DNA of 23,653 bases from Clostridiales bacterium (GTDB lineage: Bacteria; Bacillota; Clostridia; Lachnospirales; Lachnospiraceae), in contig JAHZAR010000014.1 of the NCBI GenBank assembly GCA_019423835.1, positions 11,450 to 35,102 of the forward strand. The letters run 5' to 3'. Position numbers and translations under genes: made by a program. The notes below the pieces were generated by a model. The model was not told the origin of the DNA. It saw nothing but the letters and a program-made list of their open reading frames with translations, and searched no databases. Of this stretch, positions 7,474-15,382 are shown one piece after another; position 1 is the first letter of the stretch; each line of letters starts with the position of its first letter.

Positions 7474-8361
7474 ATGAATTTTTTTGACAAACTGGATGCA
7501 GTGATGAAGCAGGATTTTGGCGGACGCGGCCTGTTGGGTTCTCTTCCCCCATCCTCATTATCACTGGCATCCAAGGAACTTTGCTGTGCAGAGCGTGCTC
7601 TGATTCTTACGGGCTTTCCTGTACTCTGCCCTGACGGCTCCGTGATCGGGGAGACGGACGGTCCTCTGGGATCCGCCGATCTGGCTTTTGCTCTGAAGGC
7701 AAACGGATGCCAGGTCACTGTGGCAACGGATGCACACTCGTCTGAATTAGTTAAGGCAGCTCTCTCCGTGCGGTGCCCAGATGTACCTGTCACCGTACTT
7801 CCGGCAGAGGGAACCCGCGCCTTTTCCGAGCAGCTTCTCGATACCCTCCGCCCTACTCATGTGATCACGCTGGAACGGCCTGGAAAAGCCGCAGACGGCC
7901 ATTATCACAATATGCGCGGTGAGATCATCGACTTCATGACAGCCGACGCCGATTGTTTTCTGGAGCTGGCTGCCCGGAGAAATATCCGCACCCTCTCCAT
8001 CGGCGACGGCGGAAATGAGATGGGAATGGGTGCTTTCCAAAAAGAAATTGAGTCCTTTGTTCCCTGCGGAAAAATCATCTGCGCTGCCGCTTCTGCCGAC
8101 TGCGTGCTGGCCGGAGGCGTGTCTAACTGGTGGGGAATCGGCGCAGCAGCACTGCTTTCCATGGAAACAGGAACCTTCCTTCTTCCCAGCGAGGCGCAGG
8201 AGACAGAAATGCTTCGCCGCGTTATAGCAGCCGGCGGCGTAGACGGCACCACAAAGCTCAGAGAGATGACAGTCGACCATCTTCCGCTCTCTGTCCATCT
8301 TGAAATTCTCAGGGATGTTTCAATCCTGGTAAAAAAGGCCCAGAAGGAGCAGGCGGCGTAA
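7474..8361 (+). CDS. DUF4392 protein, D-glutamate cyclase-like
   Basis: 295 residues. The ATG at 7474 is chosen because GGGAGG (7461-7466) lies seven bases upstream. An ATG at 7459 would overlap that site. The protein is a stand-alone DUF4392 (D-glutamate cyclase-like C-terminal) domain: an early ALILTGFPV, then ETDGPLGSADLAFAL (about 53-67), the central ITLERPGKAADGHYHNMRG with conserved acidic/His residues, and the SIGDGGNEMGMG motif near 174-185, then VSNWWGIGAAALL. The human homologue DGLUCY converts D-glutamate to 5-oxo-D-proline in mitochondria. Here a cytoplasmic role in D-glutamate or related D-amino acid turnover is plausible but not shown. It is monocistronic: own promoter, own terminator, followed by a LysR gene on the same strand. 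Confidence 0.85.
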   Translation: MNFFDKLDAVMKQDFGGRGLLGSLPPSSLSLASKELCCAERALILTGFPVLCPDGSVIGETDGPLGSADLAFALKANGCQVTVATDAHSSELVKAALSVRCPDVPVTVLPAEGTRAFSEQLLDTLRPTHVITLERPGKAADGHYHNMRGEIIDFMTADADCFLELAARRNIRTLSIGDGGNEMGMGAFQKEIESFVPCGKIICAAASADCVLAGGVSNWWGIGAAALLSMETGTFLLPSEAQETEMLRRVIAAGGVDGTTKLREMTVDHLPLSVHLEILRDVSILVKKAQKEQAA

Positions 8362-8388
8362 GCCAGAGCCTGCTCCTTCACGGTTTTT
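8343..8388 (+). terminator. Terminator overlapping the end of the DUF4392 gene
   Basis: A perfect 12-base-pair stem (8343-8354 with 8368-8379) is followed by CGGTTTTT. The 13-base loop itself contains GGC-GTAA-GCC (8355-8364), a GNRA tetraloop whose TAA is the stop codon of the gene. Confidence 0.75.
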
Positions 8389-8405
8389 CCTCCCTTCACT
8401 CTGTC

Positions 8406-8434
8406 TTTACTTCTCCCATGCTTTCAGGTATAAT
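8406..8434 (+). promoter_or_regulatory. Promoter of the LysR gene
   Basis: TTTACT (8406-8411), 17 bases, perfect TATAAT (8429-8434) upstream of the LysR start at 8508. Confidence 0.6.
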
Positions 8435-8455
8435 TAGGAGCGTCAAATGAATTGG

Positions 8456-8468
8456 ATATCTTCGATAT
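8456..8468 (+). promoter_or_regulatory. Possible LysR autoregulatory operator
   Basis: Inverted repeat ATATC-TTC-GATAT lies between the promoter and the ribosome binding site, the usual zone for LysR autoregulation. The short half-sites make it only a candidate. Confidence 0.3.
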
Positions 8469-8507
8469 GTCATTTTGATATAAGAATTGTGCAGATAAGG
8501 AGAAGTC

Positions 8508-9398
8508 ATGGAGATCAACTACGATTATTACCGTATTTTCTATTATGTCGCAAAGTACAAGAGCTTTACCCAGGCCGCCAATATTCTGATGAACAACCAG
8601 CCCAATATTACACGTTCCATGAACAATCTGGAGAATCAGCTCGGCTGCCGCCTGTTTATCCGCTCCAACCGGGGAGTTTCTCTGACGCCGGAAGGAGAGC
8701 GTCTGTTCCACCATGTTTCCATCGCCTACAAGCAGCTTCAGATGGCAGAAGTGGAGCTGGGCCGCGGAAAGGGCATACAGGATGGAACTGTGAGTATCGG
8801 CGCCAGTGAAGCGGCCCTCCATGAGCTTCTGCTGTCGAGGCTCAGCGAATTTCACACCCTGTTTCCAAGAGTACGCATCCGGATAACAAACTTTTCCACA
8901 CCTCAGGCTGTCTCTGCTCTCAAAAAAGGATTGGTAGATTTTGCAGTTGTCACCTCTCCTTCCGAAACGTCCCCCCCTCTTCGCGAAACTCCGCTGAAGC
9001 AGTTTCGTGAAATTCTCGTGGGAGGCAGCAGCTATGCGTTTTTGTCCGGCAGCAGCCGGCACCTGGCCGAGCTGACTGATTACCCCCTTATCTGCCTCGG
9101 AAAAGCCACCAGAACATATGAATTTTACCATACATTTTACCAGAGCCTCGGCCTTACGCTTCTTCCGGACATAGAAGCTGCTACCGCCGACCAGCTTCTC
9201 CCCCTGATCCGCAATAACATGGGAATCGGCTTTGTCTCAGAAAACCTTGCCAGGGAAGACCTGGAAAGCAGGAAGGTATTTCAAATTCCTCTTGCTGAAA
9301 AAATTCCCCTGCGTTCCATCTGCTTCGTGGAGGATACCAGCCGTTCCCTAAACCCGTGTGCCTGCCAGCTGGCCAAGCTGCTCTGCAGGGAGGACTAA
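8508..9398 (+). CDS. LysR family transcriptional regulator
   Basis: 296 residues, normal for LysR, with AAGGAG before the ATG. Residues 1-62 form the winged helix-turn-helix: YYRIFYYVAKYKSFTQAANIL, NITRSMNNLENQLGCRLFIRSNRGVSLTPEG. A linker helix follows, then the substrate-binding domain starting at GTVSIGASEAALHELLLSRL and ending in VAR-like IRNNMGIGFVSENLA (about 231-245). The inducer and targets are unknown. It lies 146 bases downstream of the DUF4392 gene on the same strand but has its own promoter, so it may control itself, the neighbour, or distant genes. Confidence 0.93.
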   Translation: MEINYDYYRIFYYVAKYKSFTQAANILMNNQPNITRSMNNLENQLGCRLFIRSNRGVSLTPEGERLFHHVSIAYKQLQMAEVELGRGKGIQDGTVSIGASEAALHELLLSRLSEFHTLFPRVRIRITNFSTPQAVSALKKGLVDFAVVTSPSETSPPLRETPLKQFREILVGGSSYAFLSGSSRHLAELTDYPLICLGKATRTYEFYHTFYQSLGLTLLPDIEAATADQLLPLIRNNMGIGFVSENLAREDLESRKVFQIPLAEKIPLRSICFVEDTSRSLNPCACQLAKLLCRED

Positions 9399-9779
9399 AA
9401 AACGTACACATTCTCCAGAAGCTCTGTATAGGTAAAATAAAGAACTGGTACGCCAGGTACAGCTGCAAAACAACAAATTCCATACGGGCGGATGGCACCC
9501 ATAGCGGAGCATTCTTTGCTCTGCAGGAATTAACATTTTTATGCTTTAACGCAGCAGGCTTTTTCCTGCAGATCAGAAAAGGCTGCCGCCGATGCCCCGG
9601 ATGGATCGTATAACCGGAATAATCTTCCGAAACGATTCCTGCCGGATTTTGCATCCTGCAGCAGCCTTCTTCAGCTTGTCCTGCTGTCTCTTATTTTCCG
9701 CCCGATATCGGGTTCACTGCTCTATATTCTGCTGCTCCCTTCTCTTCCCTATCGGAATCGGCAGGTCCAGTGCCCTCTA
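9399..9779. other. 381-base intergenic stretch without a supported gene
   Basis: This lies between the convergent LysR and pckA genes. It holds short reading frames on both strands without ribosome binding sites or recognisable sequence. It also holds a few small palindromes (for example CCCGATATCGGG at about 9702-9713) but no convincing stem plus T-tract. The terminators of both neighbours presumably lie here; I cannot place them. Confidence 0.5.
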
Positions 9780-11372
9780 TTAAGCTCTTGGGCCGGCATT
9801 CTTGATCTCTTCCGGCATATTCGGATACTTCTTATCGAAGTTATCCTTGAACATCTTAGCCAGCTTGGCAGCAGCCTCATCGTAAGCTGCCTTATCAGCC
9901 CATGTATCTCTCGGATTCATAATCTCTGCCGGGGCACCTGGGCAGGACTGCGGCACGTCTACATTAAATACATCATCATGTCTGTACTCAGCCTTCTCCA
10001 GCTCCCCGTTTAATGCTGCCGTTACCATGGCTCTCGTGTAGGACAGCTTCATTCTGCTTCCCACTCCGTAAGGACCGCCTGTCCAGCCTGTATTTACAAG
10101 GTAAACCTTTGTGTTGTACTTTTTAATTCTCTCACCTAACATCTCTGCATATACAGACGGATCAAGAGGCATGAACGGCTCACCGAACAGTGTACTGAAT
10201 GTAGGCTGCGGCTCCTTGATTCCGCGCTCTGTACCGGCTAACTTGGATGTGAAACCTGTCACAAAGTGATACATTGCAGCATTCTCGTCCAGTCTGGAGA
10301 TTGGCGGAAGCACACCGAATGCATCAGCTGTCAGGAAGATAACTACTTTCGGAATTCCTCCCTCTCCCGGAATCTGAGCATTGTCAATGTAGGTAATCGG
10401 ATAGCCCACACGGGTATTCTCCGTGATAGAGTCATCATCGTAATCGGGTTTTCTTGTTTCCGGATCCAGAACTACGTTCTCCACCTCGCTTCCAAAACGG
10501 ATGGCATTGTAAATTTCCGGCTCATTCTTCGGATCCAGATTAATACACTTTGCATAGCAGCCGCCCTCAAAATTAAATACGCCGTTGTCAGACCAGCCAT
10601 GCTCATCATCACCGATCAGCTTTCTTCCGGGATCTGCGGAGAGGGTTGTCTTTCCTGTTCCGGAGAGGCCGAAGAATACAGCTGTCTCATGTGTTTCAGG
10701 ATCCATGTTGGCAGAGCAGTGCATCGGAAGTACATTGTCCTCAACCGGCATCAGATAGTTCATTACGGAGAATACGGATTTCTTGATCTCTCCGGAATAC
10801 TTGGAACCGGCAATCAGGACCATCTTGTCCTGGAAGTTGACAATGATAGCTGCCTCGGAGTTTGTTCCGTCTACCGCCGGATCGCAGGTAAAGCCAGGAG
10901 CGGCAACGATGGTAAAATCAGATGCGCCATAGTTTTCCAGCTCCTCCGCTGTCGGTCTGATCAGTAACTGGTGAATGAACAGGTTCTGGCTTGCAAGCTC
11001 GTTGACAACCATAAACTTTCTTGTGTACTTCTTGTCAGCTCCTGCAAAGCCCTGGAATACATATAATTCCTTATCTGCCAGATATGCAAACATTTTATTT
11101 TTAATTGACTGGTAGGCATCCTCAGAGATCGCAACATTTACATCTCCCCAGGCAATCTTATCATGAACATCCTTTGTGTCCACGATGAATTTGTCTTTTG
11201 GTGAGCGTCCTGTATATTTGCCTGTAGTAACAGAAAGAGCACCTGTATCTGTTAACACACCTTCACCGCGGCGAAGAGCCTCCTCTACCAGACGGGCAGG
11301 GCTTAAGTTGTAGTGAACCTTGCCTGTGGTATTCTGAATTCCAATCATTTCTAAGCTATGGTTTTCTTTCAT
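9780..11372 (-). CDS. pckA: Phosphoenolpyruvate carboxykinase (ATP)
   Basis: 530 residues, the usual length, with ACAGGAGG before the ATG. The cytoplasmic enzyme interconverts oxaloacetate + ATP and PEP + CO2 + ADP; in gut anaerobes it often runs toward oxaloacetate (CO2 fixation). Visible signatures are TGRSPKDKFIVD (about 54-65), the P-loop GLSGTGKTTLS (near 245-255) with the following LIGDDEHGWSD (kinase 2 / metal Asp), ENTRVGYPITYIDN, and GWTGGPYGVGSRM. Its own promoter lies at 11416-11445. The CRISPR array upstream is read in the same direction with no terminator visible between, so some read-through into pckA is possible. Confidence 0.97.
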   Translation of the reverse strand: MKENHSLEMIGIQNTTGKVHYNLSPARLVEEALRRGEGVLTDTGALSVTTGKYTGRSPKDKFIVDTKDVHDKIAWGDVNVAISEDAYQSIKNKMFAYLADKELYVFQGFAGADKKYTRKFMVVNELASQNLFIHQLLIRPTAEELENYGASDFTIVAAPGFTCDPAVDGTNSEAAIIVNFQDKMVLIAGSKYSGEIKKSVFSVMNYLMPVEDNVLPMHCSANMDPETHETAVFFGLSGTGKTTLSADPGRKLIGDDEHGWSDNGVFNFEGGCYAKCINLDPKNEPEIYNAIRFGSEVENVVLDPETRKPDYDDDSITENTRVGYPITYIDNAQIPGEGGIPKVVIFLTADAFGVLPPISRLDENAAMYHFVTGFTSKLAGTERGIKEPQPTFSTLFGEPFMPLDPSVYAEMLGERIKKYNTKVYLVNTGWTGGPYGVGSRMKLSYTRAMVTAALNGELEKAEYRHDDVFNVDVPQSCPGAPAEIMNPRDTWADKAAYDEAAAKLAKMFKDNFDKKYPNMPEEIKNAGPRA

Positions 11373-11415
11373 GAAATTGCCTCCTGTCGATTGTAATTTT
11401 TTACCTATACTTCAT

Positions 11416-11445
11416 ATATTACACTGATTATGAGACACCTGTAAA
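11416..11445 (-). promoter_or_regulatory. Promoter of pckA
   Basis: Minus strand TTTACA (11445-11440), 18-base spacer, TAATAT (11421-11416), with the start codon about 45 bases further on. Confidence 0.55.
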
Positions 11446-11502
11446 ATATATTTTTTAGATGACTGACATATTAAATTGATATGGTAATAATGAAAGTACA
11501 GA

Positions 11503-11666
11503 ATTTCAATCCACGCTCCCGCGAGGGGAGCGACTGATTGTTTCTGTGCAGCTTTCATGTATTTCAAATTTCAATCCACGCTCCCGCGAGGGGAGCGACT
11601 CAGCCTGCGAAACAATTTTAAGGGCTGGAATGCAATTTCAATCCACGCTCCCGCGAGGGGAGCGAC
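11503..11666 (-). CRISPR. Type I-C CRISPR array, three repeats and two spacers
   Basis: Three identical 32-base repeats lie at 11503-11534, 11568-11599 and 11635-11666. Read on the minus strand the repeat starts GTCGCTCCCC and ends GTGGATTGAAAT, a typical I-C repeat with a 7-base-pair stem (CGCTCCC/GGGAGCG). Spacers are 11535-11567 (33) and 11600-11634 (35). A base outside the repeat is also shared by all three copies, so the unit may be 33. The array follows cas2 in the same direction, so the leader-proximal repeat is the one ending at 11666. Spacer targets cannot be identified here. Confidence 0.97.
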
Positions 11667-11836
11667 AGCAAAACTGCACAAATACCTCGTGTGATTCTCA
11701 GCAGTCTGCACATTTTCCCATTTATGTTTTATTATTACACACCATTTTTTCCCTCTATCCTGTCCATTTTATAATTTTTTGTGCAGTTTTTTCGGTGCGA
11801 ATCCCCTGAGAATTTTATGTGTAACTGGTATTCGCA
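11667..11836 (-). promoter_or_regulatory. CRISPR leader between cas2 and the array
   Basis: 170 A/T-rich bases adjoin the first repeat. The region holds three pairs of inverted repeats: 13 bases at 11670-11682 and 11778-11790, 8 bases at 11694-11701 and 11806-11813, and 8 bases at 11795-11802 and 11830-11837 (the last reaches the cas2 stop codon). It should contain the array promoter and the integration-guiding motifs; no clean promoter pair is readable. Confidence 0.6.
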
Positions 11837-12127
11837 CTAGAAAATCAGTACAGAATCTGCGGGCGTCCCTCTCTCTACTCCAATATGATCTACCTTAGTC
11901 TTATAATTATTTCCCAGATAGTAAAAACGGAGGCTGTCTGTCTGCTTATCTACCAGCTCTTCCAGTTCACATTTCAGTTTTACACACTGGGCGCTGTCCA
12001 GAATACACTCAAATACGGAGTTCTGGACTCTCCTTCCGTAATTGACGCACTGTTTTGCCACTTTTCTCAGTCTTGCTTTTCCCTCCGGTGTTTCTGTGTT
12101 GACATCATAAGTGATTAATACAAGCAT
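11837..12127 (-). CDS. cas2: CRISPR-associated endonuclease Cas2
   Basis: 96 residues, normal for Cas2, with GGGAGGGAG before the ATG. It opens LVLITYDVNTETPEGKARLRKVAK, with the Asp of the YDV motif at position 8, then NYGRRVQNSVFEC, and ends with the beta-strand segment typical of I-C Cas2. Dimeric Cas2 bridges two Cas1 dimers in the integrase complex that inserts new spacers. It follows cas1 by 124 bases and is the last cas gene before the leader. Confidence 0.97.
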   Translation of the reverse strand: MLVLITYDVNTETPEGKARLRKVAKQCVNYGRRVQNSVFECILDSAQCVKLKCELEELVDKQTDSLRFYYLGNNYKTKVDHIGVERGTPADSVLIF

Positions 12128-12251
12128 TCTCCCTCCCTGAGGCTTTCCCCGTTTTTCTCACTTTTTCATTCATACATTTCCATACTCGCTTTCTCATCGC
12201 CGTGTTTTCTGTTTTTCTCTCAGGTTCGCTTTCTCCTTCCTGTCCCATACT

Positions 12252-13283
12252 CTACTTCCATAAAAAAGGCGGATAACCATCCAAATCTCCTCTCAGATAT
12301 CTGGCCAGAAGCAAAGCCTGGACGTAAGGGGCCATTCCCCATTCTATTTTTTCCTTAAGAAACGGATGTGTAAGTGTCTCCTTTTTCCTGTTCTGCCACT
12401 CCGTCAGCACAATCCGTTTTGTATCATCCGTCATAATAGCCGCTCCATTTTCTTTCTTCTTAAACCCTTTTCCGTTCACGAGCTTTTTATTGATCAGCGA
12501 CAATACAAATCGATCCGCCAAAGCCGGCCTGAACTCCTCTATTATATCAAAGGACAGAGATGCCCTTCCCGGGCGATCCGTATGAAAATATCCCACATAG
12601 GGATCAAGACCCACGCACTCAAGAGCCGAAGAAACCATATTGGCAAGAAGCGTGTAGATAAAGGACAGCAGAGCATTGACATTATCCATAGGCGGCCTTT
12701 TGCTGCGCCCTTGAAAGAAAAACTCTTTTTTCTGCTGAAGGATCAGTTCATCAAATACACCGAAATACGCCGCTGCCGCCTCTCCCTCATAGCCTCTCAG
12801 TTCTTCCTTCGTCTGGCTCCTTTCTATGCATTTCAGACTCTCCTTTAAGTGCAGGGATCCTTCTTTCACCTTTTTTGCATCTATCTGCATTCCGTGATCT
12901 CTTATGGCTCTCTCCAGCACCCATCTGGCATTATGCACCTTTCCGATCATGCAGTTTTTCGCAATGGCAAGGCTCTCCTCTCCATTTCTGCTGCTCTCAA
13001 ACTGCCTTTGACGCAGCAGTACATTGCCCTTAACTTTCCCGCTTACCCTTGCCAGAAATTTTCCCTGGGGTGTCAGATAACAAAGAGCGATTCCCCGCTC
13101 TGCGCACGCTCCCATAAGGGCAGGGCTTGTACCTCGGTATCCAAAGGAAATTACCGATTCGAGCGTATGAAGCGGAAGCCTGCCAGCCTCCTGTTCTCCT
13201 GCAAATACCACAATATTCTCACCGTCCAGAGCCAGATAGCTGTCCTCCGATGTGACATACAATGTATTTAAAAGTCTTTTCAT
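12252..13283 (-). CDS. cas1: CRISPR integrase Cas1 (type I-C)
   Basis: 343 residues from the ATG at 13283. This start overlaps the cas4 stop as ATGA and is preceded by GGGAGG, so it is preferred over an upstream in-frame start inside cas4. Catalytic residues are Glu166 in GYEGEAA, His234 in YFHTDRPGR and Asp246 in SFDIIEEFRP, all present. N-terminal beta domain opens LLNTLYVTSEDSYLALDGENIVV. Cas1 is the transesterase that joins prespacers to the leader-end repeat. It is translationally coupled to cas4, whose product trims prespacers and reads the PAM in I-C. Confidence 0.97.
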   Translation of the reverse strand: MKRLLNTLYVTSEDSYLALDGENIVVFAGEQEAGRLPLHTLESVISFGYRGTSPALMGACAERGIALCYLTPQGKFLARVSGKVKGNVLLRQRQFESSRNGEESLAIAKNCMIGKVHNARWVLERAIRDHGMQIDAKKVKEGSLHLKESLKCIERSQTKEELRGYEGEAAAAYFGVFDELILQQKKEFFFQGRSKRPPMDNVNALLSFIYTLLANMVSSALECVGLDPYVGYFHTDRPGRASLSFDIIEEFRPALADRFVLSLINKKLVNGKGFKKKENGAAIMTDDTKRIVLTEWQNRKKETLTHPFLKEKIEWGMAPYVQALLLARYLRGDLDGYPPFLWK

Positions 13284-13942
13284 CCTTCCTCCCCAACGGT
13301 CTGGCTGATATATGCCTTCACTGACTGTGTCTTTCCCAGCTTTGGCAGGCAAATGTCTTTCAGGGAGCAGCCATTGCAGCTTTTGCTCCATTTTACCTTC
13401 GGAGTGTAGCCGCGATTATAATACTGGTGCATTTCTTCAAACATCTCCTTCACTTCTGTTCGGAGCTCATCTGTAAACGCCACAGCCTCCCGCTTTCTTG
13501 TTTCCCCGTAAAAAATAGCCCCCTCAGCAATATTGGCAGAGAACATTTCTTCCAGGCACATGGCCTGAGCGGTAAGCTGAAGGCGATCCTCCTCTGTAAT
13601 TTTCGGGCTTCCTTTCTTATATTCTACCGGATAAATCTCATAGAGATCTCTGTGCCCATGCAGTTTAACTCCATTCTCTGATTTTCTGAATTCCACTGTA
13701 TCACACTCTCCGCTCACCCCCAACAGCCGGGAATGTACCGGAAGGGCCCTGCTGATCAGAACATTCCTTCGCCTTTCTGCCAGATAGGGATCATGGGTCT
13801 TCTTGTGCATCAGCTCTCCCGTCACAGTATGAACATTTTCCTCCCACTGCTTTTCTATATGGATGATTGCCCACTGTCTTCTGCAGAACCTGAAATGCTG
13901 AATTCCGGAAATCATCAGATAATCCTCTTCTCTGTATTCCAT
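13280..13942 (-). CDS. cas4: Cas4 exonuclease (type I-C)
   Basis: 220 residues. RecB-type nuclease residues are visible: Asp81 in ECDTVEF and Glu107 and Lys109 in PVEYKKG, then LQLTAQAMCLEE. The four Fe-S cysteines are Cys20 and Cys189, Cys192, Cys198 (CNGCSLKDIC). Cas4 processes prespacer ends and enforces the PAM during acquisition with Cas1-Cas2. The start has a GGGGAAGG site about 11 bases upstream. A 144-base gap with a strong hairpin separates it from cas7, and its stop overlaps the cas1 start. Confidence 0.96.
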   Translation of the reverse strand: MEYREEDYLMISGIQHFRFCRRQWAIIHIEKQWEENVHTVTGELMHKKTHDPYLAERRRNVLISRALPVHSRLLGVSGECDTVEFRKSENGVKLHGHRDLYEIYPVEYKKGSPKITEEDRLQLTAQAMCLEEMFSANIAEGAIFYGETRKREAVAFTDELRTEVKEMFEEMHQYYNRGYTPKVKWSKSCNGCSLKDICLPKLGKTQSVKAYISQTVGEEG

Positions 13943-13965
13943 CGTTTAACTGCCTTCCCCTCTCC

Positions 13966-14000
13966 GCGGCAGAGGATATACTGCCATTTTCCTCTGCCGC
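13966..14000 (-). promoter_or_regulatory. Hairpin between cas7 and cas4
   Basis: Arms 13966-13976 and 13990-14000 form a perfect 11-base-pair stem with a 13-base loop. There is no T-tract on either side, so it is more likely an RNA processing or stability element, or a partial attenuator dividing the interference genes from the adaptation genes. Confidence 0.5.
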
Positions 14001-14086
14001 CTCCTGTCTTGGAATATACGTACAATATATGTATAGCAGGCATGTATGAACCATACAGGCTGTTATCAGTCCCTCTGAAAAGTCTG

Positions 14087-14986
14087 TTAGATCTTGTCCA
14101 TCACCTCAACGCTTTCCGGGATCTGCTCTCTGTGAATTGCTATCTCATAATCTGAATACTGCCTTGCAAATTCCACCCCATCCTTTCTCTTTACCTCGAC
14201 AGCATCAAACAGCCTGTACGACGGGCAGTCTCCCAGCTCCCTGCTGTGTTTGAACACAATCAGCCTGCGGACGGCCATTTTCCCTCGTGCGGCGGAATGA
14301 TCATGCTCAAACATATTGATAATCGCTTCCCATAAGAGTTCCAGGTCTTCCTCTGAAAATCCTGTCACCTTTCTTGCCAGATTTGCAGAAATAAATCCCT
14401 CTGCCCGGTACAGGCCATATGGGACAATATTCTTTCTTCCCATCTCCGTCTTTTTATTCAGCGCATCCTCCTCTGTGGTAATCGCCACTCTGGTTATGGT
14501 GAGCTCCTGACTCACAATCGGGTCAATACTTCTGGCAAAGCCAATCTGCACAGGTCCCCTCACCTGCCCGCAGTTTAATGACGCTTTCACAAAGGTTGTC
14601 ATAACTGCTCCGAAGGTCCGAATGTCAAAAAAATTCCGGCACATAAAATCTCTGATTTTTCTGTCCGCTTCCGGATCATTTTTCTTTAATTCCTTAAGCC
14701 CCTTTTCGCTCAAATCTTCGACTCCGATATAGGATAATGCCTTCTTGTCACTTGTGTTGAGAGGCACGTCTTCTCTGATATAAATTCCGTATCCTTCTTC
14801 CCCCTCTTTTACTGTTTCCACATAATTTCGTATTTTCCGCTTCAGGCACACATCCGTCACAAGTCCAAAATTACTCTCCGGATCAATTCTCGGCATATTG
14901 CCTGCATCTGGATCTCCGTTTGGATTTCCGTTTTCCACATCGAATAATACCACGAATTCATATCTGTTTTTAATTGCCTCGCTCAT
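14087..14986 (-). CDS. cas7: Cascade backbone subunit Cas7 (Csd2, type I-C)
   Basis: 299 residues. It opens with NRYEFVVLFDVENGNPNGDPDAGNMPR, the RRM-type start and Gly/Asn-rich turn of I-C Cas7. Further family marks are IRDFMCRNFFDIRTFGAVMTT, RGPVQIGFARSIDPIV and the C-terminal DHSAARGKMAVRRLIVF. Several copies wrap the crRNA spacer in the Cascade. The ATG directly follows the TAA of cas8c, with the ribosome binding site AGGAGG inside the end of cas8c, so the two are coupled and cas7 can be made in excess. Confidence 0.97.
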   Translation of the reverse strand: MSEAIKNRYEFVVLFDVENGNPNGDPDAGNMPRIDPESNFGLVTDVCLKRKIRNYVETVKEGEEGYGIYIREDVPLNTSDKKALSYIGVEDLSEKGLKELKKNDPEADRKIRDFMCRNFFDIRTFGAVMTTFVKASLNCGQVRGPVQIGFARSIDPIVSQELTITRVAITTEEDALNKKTEMGRKNIVPYGLYRAEGFISANLARKVTGFSEEDLELLWEAIINMFEHDHSAARGKMAVRRLIVFKHSRELGDCPSYRLFDAVEVKRKDGVEFARQYSDYEIAIHREQIPESVEVMDKI

Positions 14987-15382
14987 TTATTTATCCTCCT
15001 TTTTCGTATATCTCTTCTGTACCTGGTGATAGTACCCCAGAATAAACGCTCCCTGTTCTTCCAGGTTCAGGCTGGCTGGGTAGGATTTCGCCTTTTTCCT
15101 TATTCCATTTTCTTCCTTCTCTGACTGGAGCATCCCCTGGAGTTCTGTAAGCTGTCTCTCATAGTAAATAGCGGCTCCGTCTTCCAGCTTTCTGATATGG
15201 CTGCTCTCCAGCTTGAAAAGCGTGGGAAAAATCAGCTGCGGCCTGGAGCAGGCAGCATTAAAATATCTGTCTTTAATTGTACTGTTCAGGCCTGGATTCG
15301 CCTTCTCCTGAATTTCCTCCAGCACTGCAAATATGCGTCCCAGCACATAGGCTGTGTCGACGCAGGACTCATTTACCCTCAC
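14987..15382 (-). CDS. cas11c: Cascade small subunit Cas11c, from an internal start within cas8c
   Basis: In frame within cas8c, a GTG at 15382-15380 is preceded by AAAGGAGGG (15398-15390) with a 7-base gap, an excellent ribosome binding site in mid-gene. The product would be 131 residues beginning MRVNESCVDTAYVLGRIFAVL and ending at the cas8c stop. It is known for type I-C that the small subunit Cas11 comes from internal translation of cas8c and is needed for a stable Cascade. The position and size match that picture. What is seen is the site; expression is inferred. Confidence 0.82.
   Translation of the reverse strand: MRVNESCVDTAYVLGRIFAVLEEIQEKANPGLNSTIKDRYFNAACSRPQLIFPTLFKLESSHIRKLEDGAAIYYERQLTELQGMLQSEKEENGIRKKAKSYPASLNLEEQGAFILGYYHQVQKRYTKKEDK

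Noticed and set aside
10266..10967. 233-codon plus-strand frame opposite pckA
   Set aside because: Antisense to a highly conserved enzyme, with no start signals.
12105..12248. A 47-codon frame on the minus strand filling the gap between cas1 and cas2
   Set aside because: No ribosome binding site, overlaps the start of cas2, and composition is just charged residues from an A/G-rich stretch.
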